Notes under the pieces: model-generated
The model's input: only the letters and a program-made list of their open reading frames with translations
Database searches by the model: none
Told to the model about the DNA's origin: nothing
NCBI GenBank assembly: GCA_905250885.1
Contig: CAJNOQ010001312.1
Location: 1 to 33,257, forward strand
Direction: 5' to 3'
DNA length: 33,257 nucleotides
Origin: Didymodactylos carnosus
Lineage: Eukaryota; Rotifera; Eurotatoria; Philodinida; Philodinidae
Translations under genes and position numbers: made by a program
Shown: piece after piece, positions 26,696-33,257 of the stretch
Position numbering within the stretch: the first letter of the stretch is position 1
How the letters are laid out: the number at the start of each line of letters is the position of its first letter

Positions 26696-28129
26696 TTATA
26701 CGGTACTTTCAATTCTATCTATCATTTCTTGTCGCTCATCACATTCAATAATTGATCTTGATTTTTTCAATTTACTAGTAATTATTGTCTCATTCTGTGA
26801 TATCCTTCCATTTGAATTCACATTTTTATCATGTTTATTTCGTCTAATGATAGGTAGACTGGTATTACCAGTATTATACGGTCGTTTAAATTTAAAATAT
26901 TTTCGTAATGGTGAATGTTGCAATATTTCTCTAATTACATGATAAAATTCTTTACGAAATTTTCTACCTGTTATAAAATAAATGTAAAATTCTAAAACTG
27001 TATCCAATAATGTTAACATACGTAGTATTAAATAGACATTTGATGTTTTAACATCTTCTGTAAGTTTTGCACCATCATGTATAATATTTTTTGGTACAGG
27101 TTTAGATGTTTTAACGTAGACATAAATACTTGCAATACTATTTGTAGTTAAAAATACACAACTTGTTGTTAATGTGATAGTTGTTTCATAACTAACATCT
27201 TTCTTTGTTATAATATGTCTTAATGATGAACGATTTGGATCAGAACGTGAAAAACGATTTTGTGACGATGATTTTGATGATGAGGACGAAGATATAGCAC
27301 CGTTTCGATGAAGATCAACTTTGGATAATCTTGTACTAGGACTTTTTAAAACACGTTTAATAATAATTATATTTGTAATGGCAACAATTGTAAATGGAAT
27401 TAAAGATGAAACAACAAAATTAACAATTGGTGCATTATACAATAGATCATTAGTTGGTTCAAAGCCATTAAACGAAAAATAGCCAATTTGTCGGCCAAAT
27501 ATCACATTACAATAGGTAAAATCTTCATCTTTATGTTTTTGTAAACTTTTATAATAAAAAACATGCCAGTTATAACATGCACCACATATCATCATAAAAA
27601 TAATCAATGAAAATACTCGTAATCGTGTACATTGTGGTAAATGAGTTGAATGAACAATAGTAATTACACGTGTCAAACAACATAGTAGAACAAATCCAAT
27701 TGACCAAGATACAAATATATCACTACTTCGTGCAAGTAAACAAATTAATTGTGAACTATTAATTTGTTCATCGTTTAAAAAAAATTTTGTATCAAAGACA
27801 AAGGTGCATAATAACGGAAGTGTATCAAAAATTGTTTTTAATAATAATAGTAAACCGGTTGATGTTCCACGTAACGGTTTACGTAAAAATATAATACAAT
27901 TAAATACTTTACCAAATAGACCAAATGTAATTAGAACAACACTGATAATTTGAATAATTAAAGTATATTTTGGACTTGTATCAGCAAATGATTGAGTATG
28001 AGTGCTTGAACATTGACTAATACAGTCTAAATCATATGATTCATTATTAATTAATACTGATTGACGACCCGATGATATATTCGCCACACACGATTGAAAA
28101 CAATCAAATAAAAAAACAGGATTAGTCAT
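26696..28129 (-). CDS. Divergent rhodopsin-class seven-transmembrane receptor, single exon
   Basis: An intronless 477-residue ORF with about seven hydrophobic spans. The extracellular N-terminus (1-54) carries N-glycosylation sites at N17 and N29 and several cysteines. TM1 is about 55-82 (GLFGKVFNCIIFLRKPLR, with the class A asparagine). TM3 follows C130, which would pair with C207 in the second loop as the conserved disulphide. TM5 is about 234-258 with its proline in LIPFTIVAITN. The third intracellular loop is long and Ser-rich (a run of six serines). TM6 and TM7 follow, then EFYIYFITGRKFRKEF, which is the junction to helix 8. The DRY triplet is replaced by TRV after TM3 (LTRVITI), and CWxP and NPxxY are not intact. 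This is consistent with a plasma-membrane G-protein-coupled receptor of the peptide-receptor-like or lineage-expanded orphan type; ligand unknown. Confidence 0.85.
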   Translation of the reverse strand: MTNPVFLFDCFQSCVANISSGRQSVLINNESYDLDCISQCSSTHTQSFADTSPKYTLIIQIISVVLITFGLFGKVFNCIIFLRKPLRGTSTGLLLLLKTIFDTLPLLCTFVFDTKFFLNDEQINSSQLICLLARSSDIFVSWSIGFVLLCCLTRVITIVHSTHLPQCTRLRVFSLIIFMMICGACYNWHVFYYKSLQKHKDEDFTYCNVIFGRQIGYFSFNGFEPTNDLLYNAPIVNFVVSSLIPFTIVAITNIIIIKRVLKSPSTRLSKVDLHRNGAISSSSSSKSSSQNRFSRSDPNRSSLRHIITKKDVSYETTITLTTSCVFLTTNSIASIYVYVKTSKPVPKNIIHDGAKLTEDVKTSNVYLILRMLTLLDTVLEFYIYFITGRKFRKEFYHVIREILQHSPLRKYFKFKRPYNTGNTSLPIIRRNKHDKNVNSNGRISQNETIITSKLKKSRSIIECDERQEMIDRIESTV

Positions 28130-29116
28130 AACTGTAGTTTATATGACATTTCTATAACAAAATAAAAATGACAAAGTTACATTGTCTAATTCCAATGAAA
28201 AGGTACCGGAAATATATTGTGTACCGGAAATCTATCTAACTAATTCAAGAAATATAGAAACAGGATATTTCAATAGCTATATTAGTACTTATTATACCTT
28301 ACAAATGTCACAGGATTCAAATTTTCTAATATACTTTTAATTTCTAAATTATCAAAAATGTAGAAGGTGGTTCTGTAGAAGGTGGTTCTAAAAATATACG
28401 AGAAGCCAAAAATAAAAAAAGCAAGTAAAAAAATTGATATATTTTTTTTACTAAATTGAGTAGTCCAGCTATTTTTGGTAATTTTGTGTATGAACTATTA
28501 TTCACATCGAAGAGAATAATAAATTATGAATCGCTAAAATAATAGTTAATCTACACAAACCCGTAATGTATTGTAATTATACTTCTCATTTTCATAAGAT
28601 TAAATGTACCGTATGTGTGTGACGAAATAAATAAATGAATGAATGAAGTGCTATTTATTTTTCTCACATCTTCCTATATAAATTTTAAATGTTTTCTAAT
28701 CACAATAAGGAAGAAAAATGATTAATAATTGAAAAAAGATTTTCTTTCATGTATCGATACAGATGATTTCATTTTTTATTCTATAATTTTTATCTTTTTC
28801 TCCGGTTTTTGTTCTACGATTCCTTCACAATCTATTTTCCATTTATTTTTCTTCTATTTTAATAGGAAAAGAATTACTCAATTTAGATGACGTCTTCATT
28901 ATATCTAACACAAAAAAACAGAAAAAAAAATGAAAGATTGCATGTCATAGCACAAGTCCTCTTTGGTTTATGAAAACAATATGAAAAAAATAAAAAGAAA
29001 TCAGTTTTCGTCTATCTATATTTTACAATTATCTCCACTAGTTTTTTATTTTTGTTCACATCTCTACTCTACTAACATTATTGTTCTCCGCCTTTATATG
29101 TAACAACTAACAATAC

Positions 29117-29149
<33 letters not shown>

Positions 29150-32100
29150 GAGAAAGAGAGAAAGAGAGAGAGAGAGAGATAGAGAGAGAGCCATCGACGT
29201 TTAGCATGTTCATAACATATTGATTATCTTAATATACGACTAAAAAAAAACAAAGAAAAAAAAATTCAACTTTTTTTTTTAGTACAAACGGATATCCTTC
29301 TTAGTTCATCGAATTAAATTTATCGGAAAAAAATATTATTGGTAGTAATACAAAACATAGAAAAAGTCAGTGTAGAGACAAGAGAAAAGAAAGAAAATAA
29401 CCTTCTGTACCGACGGATATAGATTTAAAACAGAAGTTCAGATTCCAATAATTCAAACTACTTAATAATCTTGAAAATCAAAGTGGATTTGATCTAATAA
29501 TACCCTTTACAATAGATCTTTAAAGTAGAATGTTCTTCGGCAGGTGAAGTAATGAATTGATCGATTATTTCAAAAATAAATAGAGTTTACAGTGATATTT
29601 TCATTTTTAGTAAACTATAGTAGTCAAATGATTGACATTATGTATAAATAGAAGAAAAAAAAAAGAAGAGAAAACAGGTCATTGAACTTGAAATTGTTTA
29701 GATGCTACTATATTCTATTAAATAATCAAAGATATGATTGAAGCAACAATTACTTTTAAAAACAACTTTCCTGTATACAAAATAATTTTGTTATCCCTAC
29801 TTTCCGTAAGTGTAACAATAGTGTACATTAATTTTTTTTGTCTCTTCTACTTCTTTTTTAAATATTTTTTTTTCTTTTGATTAATTTTTGATAGACAAGT
29901 TAGTTCGTGTTGTGATCAACTTTGATGTCTCTGTGAGAGTTTTAAACACAATTATTGTCAATTTTAAAGAAAAGAGGCTGTCAAATGGATATAATTGAAT
30001 TCAGGAAAATATTCAGTTACTTCTTTTTTTTCTTTCTTTTTAATTATTATATCAGGAAACGCAATATACCTCTCTTGAAAAATGATCAACATCGCTTTTT
30101 TTTCCTTCTTTGTAAACTCTTCATCTACAGTATAAGACATATCGTTTTGGTTAGTGTGTATTAACGAATTATGTACGCATTTGGAAATGACAGGCATAGA
30201 ATGCAAACAATTGTTTGTTGTAAGAGAAATGCAAGCTGGTGCGGGCAGGCACCACATTTATGCCATAAAAAAAGGGAGATTTCTTAGAAAATATGAGACC
30301 GTATCACTCGGGATAAATTGATCTTTACGGATCTTTTAGGATACTTGAGCGTATGATATGAAGAAGAAAAAAATTCTAAAGAATCGATGAAACCAAAATG
30401 GCAAATTGAACGATATATTTTTGAGAATTTATAAAAAAAAATACTTCATTGAATAAGAAATAGTATCATGTAATGTTGATACTATTAATAATTGCTTCAA
30501 GATATTGTGTAAACTCAGTCACAACTATTTCTTTCGTTAAATTTGACATTTATGTGGATCTGTTACTTTACCGTTTGTTGTTCTGAATGAAACTGTTTTT
30601 TTTTTTGTTTATTTGGTCAAGCGTTAATAATTGTTATGGGTATGGCATCACAAGTTTAATTCACTTTCGATTCTAGTTGATTGAACCGATCTGAACATAT
30701 TAGTAGAATAAATAGAAAATTGATTTTTTCATTTACTGAATACCCTATGAGATGTGAATATTAAATAATGTAGATATATATAGATATAAATATAGATATA
30801 TATGTGAGCATCAACAACAACGAACCTAATTCATTTTTACTAATAATTATTGTACAATTATGAAGAACTTTGATGAAATGAAGGATAATTTTGACTAAAA
30901 AAAAAGCTGTAGACAAAGTCATGCTTAAGCTTTATCATTTGCCTTCTGTTACACAGATCATAAAAATTTTACGCCCCCCTTTTTAACACATGTAAAGAGT
31001 TAACGAATCGTTTTAAATTATTTTTATTCTCGATTTCGAAATGGTTACTAACAATCAAATCGTTCGTTATGCTTAGATAACAAAACGGTATATATAAACA
31101 CTGATAATTTCACACGTTCTAGAATCTTATTTATTGTTCTTCTCACACCACTGTTCATGAGAATCCTCACATTTTGTGTCTACTTCAACGCCAGTACTAT
31201 TAACCGTTACTATGGAAAAAGCATTCGTATCTTATTAGATCTTATTTTGTTACCAAAGACAAAATGGACTTTTGTACCAACTTCATTTATTAGGTCATAC
31301 AAAATCTTCTTACATGTCAATGAAAATAATATTGGAAAATAGAGGTTAAGGATGATGTTAAACATTCTTCCTAACGACAATGTAGGTGTTTTGAAATGGA
31401 ACGTTTGTTCTTTGCGTAGAGATTTGTAATCTAGCGTTTATTACACTAGCAAGAGAATCTTTCCAGATGACTGACCCCAATTTTAATAAAATGTGGGTTT
31501 TCAAGGATTATTTTTGATCTTGATTACGAATCTGATCTTTATGTGTACTCATCGTGGTTTTGATTCTTGATGACTCATCGTTCTTTGAAGATTGTTATCC
31601 CCTACTTTCTAGATTTTGTGGTGACGATGTCTGACACTTCTCAGAATTTTTCTTTACAGGTCGTTGTAGAGATTTAATTTCTTTTTAATTTGTAGGTAAT
31701 AGTTATAGCTAGAGGTTGACAGAGCCGGATCTTCGATTTAGCCGTTAGATTTTTAATAAAACAGTGTTTTCTGGTTAACTCCAAAAGGATTTTTCGAGTT
31801 TTTGAGGAAAAACGTTACCAAAAATCGGTAAAGGGAAAAATCAAAAAGCTCTAGCTGTATATGTTTGCTAAAGAATAACGCAAATCCGAGCTCTCTAGCA
31901 CTTATCTGGATAAATTTTTTTGGGAAGCGCCTTCCTTTGATCCTTGGAGACTCTATAACTGCGGAATCCTTGCACCTAGGGACTTCAAAAATTTTTGGAA
32001 ACATTTCACGTTAGGCCTAACAGGGGTCTTAATGAAGATTGTTCCCGTAGTACTAGAAAACTTTCATAGTAAAGGGGTTAAGGCTAGAGTTTCAGTAGAT

Positions 32101-32330
32101 AAACACGAATCTTCTTTTAGTTTGATGAAACAATAATCGTTAAATACCTCTCAAAGATGGTTGTATTCCACGTGTCAAATGGAAACAGAATGGAGGACTG
32201 GGTGAATTTCTAAAACTTAGAATTTGTTGTTTAACCCACTATTTTACTAAAATAAAGAAAAATTAGTACACAAGAATGCATCACTTCTATAGGCTAGTAC
32301 ATTATATCCCTCTGGCCGAAATAAGTTGAA
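28130..32330. other. About 4.2 kb of gene-poor AT-rich DNA
   Basis: No ORF here has a credible protein signature. The region upstream of the receptor start should contain its promoter. Small structures seen are a 15-bp direct tandem duplication (TGTAGAAGGTGGTTC, 28359-28388), GTACCGGAAAT twice near 28205-28235, the (AG)n tract at 29117-29190 and GATATA repeats near 30770-30800. The part 31500-32100 is less AT-rich and could be old mobile-element sequence, but I see no termini. Confidence 0.45.
29117..29190. repeat. (AG)n microsatellite
   Basis: A 74-base purine-only tract, nearly all AG dinucleotides with a few GGG, AAAG and ATAG interruptions. Polypurine tracts of this length can form triplex DNA, but nothing nearby shows a function. 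Confidence 0.95.
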
Positions 32331-32410
32331 CATACTTTTTTTAAAATTAATCCTCTATGCTATGGAAGTTAACTTCCATTGCATGGTGGATTAATTTTAA
32401 AAAACATGTG
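32331..32410. repeat. 80-bp near-palindrome
   Basis: The 40-base arms 32331-32370 and 32371-32410 are reverse complements at about 34 of 40 positions, meeting at GTTAAC without a spacer. The arms include TTTTTTAAAATTAATCC and ATGGAAGTT. It stands directly left of the GC-rich islands and may be a foldback element or the fused ends of one. Confidence 0.75.
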
Positions 32411-32432
32411 TATTTTGGCCAGGGTCATATAC

Positions 32433-32830
32433 CAGGGACCATCGCAGGACAGGGCTGCCCTGTTGTCCTGCCGCTCTGCCCTGTCCTGCCGGGCAGGGCG
32501 ATATATTTTTTTGCCCTGCCCTGCAAGAGGGCAAGACAACAAAAACTTCCTTGATTAACCCTGCGAGAGATTGATTTTTGAGATTTTTAAGCTTCTTTTA
32601 AGTGAAATTTTGAGATCTCTCGTATATGTGAAAATAAAAATGACAGCCAACTTTTCTAAAATTGATAATTAATAAAAAAAAAAGATTCTGTTACGCATGA
32701 GAAACACATCCGGTATTTGTGTGATGAGTTTCTTGAAGATAAACTCTTCTAGATTAAGGAGAAAAACTTTCTTTTGCACTGCAGGGCGACCTGCCCAGCC
32801 CGGCAGGGCAGGGCGAAAAAAGTTGCCCTA
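32433..32830. repeat. Pair of GC-rich islands of CAGGGC/GCCCTG motifs, probable MITE
   Basis: Two islands, 32433-32535 and 32778-32830, are made of iterated CAGGGC, GCCCTG and GGCAGGGC in an otherwise AT-rich background, separated by about 240 AT-rich bases. The inverted right island (AGGGCAACTTTTTTCGCCC) aligns with AGGGCGATATATTTTTTTGC inside the left island, so they are in inverted orientation. The architecture matches the ACCGGT and AGTCC MITEs. The exact termini and a target duplication could not be resolved. Confidence 0.5.
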
Positions 32831-33132
32831 CTATACATTTTTTGCTCTTTATAAATACTGAAATAGTAGAATAAGAAAGTTATTCCTGCCACGACATTGT
32901 CCCGTTTTCTCAACACCACTCATGTCAACGGCAACAAATGTGAATAACAATTCTATTGATTCCGATTCTGAAAGTAATTGATCGATTTTGTGTGTAACGT
33001 TTCTCATCTTCTAAATAAACATTTTTAGTGATGTCTTTTAAACTAATCGATCCTTTTCTCTACCTGGTCTATTGAGAAGGAGCAAAGTCAAAGGTAATAT
33101 TCATTTACTATCTTCTTTTAGACTCTTAACAT

Positions 33133-33257
33133 TAGAGTCCTGTTACCGTGACTTTTTCGTTACCATTTACCATACCATTACCATCGATGTGATTTTTTTC
33201 TTTACCATGACCGTTACCACGGCGAAGAATGTTTTACCATTACCATTACCATTACCA
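33133..33257. repeat. TTACCA-rich repeat, cut by the window end
   Basis: From about 33133 (TAGAGTCCTGTTACCGTGAC) to the edge, GTTACC, TTACCA and ACCGTT motifs recur, and the final about 20 bases are a pure TTACCA tandem. It resembles the left subterminal zone of another small element of the same architectural type, but may simply be a hexamer satellite. Confidence 0.45.

Noticed and set aside
30755..30805. Possible promoter-like TATA cluster
   Set aside because: It is only a GATATA/TATATA simple-sequence tract with no gene nearby.
31753..32004. 83-codon minus-strand ORF
   Set aside because: No signal peptide, domain or splice context; length is compatible with chance in this less AT-rich stretch.

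Overview
This is an AT-rich eukaryotic window, roughly 30% GC by eye. Its protein-coding genes are split by short GT-AG introns, mostly 53-130 bp with a few of 200-700 bp. The gene content is that of a bilaterian animal: a Mi-2/CHD4 chromatin remodeller, an IGFBP7-like secreted protein, a PKA/PKG-type kinase, a peptide-prohormone-like ORF and a divergent seven-transmembrane receptor. Compact genes, tiny introns and abundant small non-autonomous DNA transposons suggest a small-genome invertebrate. A rotifer or another spiralian is my best guess, but the sequence does not prove it. No CRISPR arrays, operons, rRNA genes or convincing tRNA genes were seen.

Layout. 1-4.57 kb is gene-free and made of repeats: a possible piggyBac-like end at the left edge, two inverted-repeat structures, short dispersed repeats, a hAT-type MITE with a perfect 8-bp target-site duplication (2551-3006), and a decayed relative of an element found intact at 10.5 kb. 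4.57-6.29 kb (minus) is a seven-exon IGFBP/Kazal/Ig secreted protein. It shares a divergent intergenic region with a four-exon AGC kinase at 7.38-9.48 kb (plus). 10.52-11.46 kb is a long-TIR element with TA flanks. 11.63-11.92 kb (plus) is a small secreted prohormone-like ORF, facing a doubtful short secreted ORF on the minus strand (12.10-12.38 kb). 13.57-21.40 kb (minus) is a complete 13-exon Mi-2/CHD3-4-5 gene, whose exons join in frame into a predicted 2023-residue protein.

22.24-23.76 kb is a nested transposon cluster: one hAT-type MITE abuts the end of a long-TIR element, which itself carries a second copy of the 2.56-kb hAT MITE with its own perfect 8-bp target duplication. 23.9-25.4 kb holds two further motif-rich, repeat-like stretches. 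26.70-28.13 kb (minus) is a single-exon divergent 7TM receptor. 28.1-33.26 kb has no supportable gene. It carries an (AG)n microsatellite, an 80-bp near-palindrome, a pair of GC-rich islands, and the start of a TTACCA-rich repeat cut by the window end.

The genes are not a functional cluster; each is an independent transcription unit. The most unusual signals are the several small-element families that share one architecture (a common CAGAG-type terminus where resolved, with a family-specific short motif iterated near both ends), the 58-bp loopless palindrome present in only one of two sister MITEs, the unclassified peptide precursor, and the kinase and receptor with altered signature motifs.
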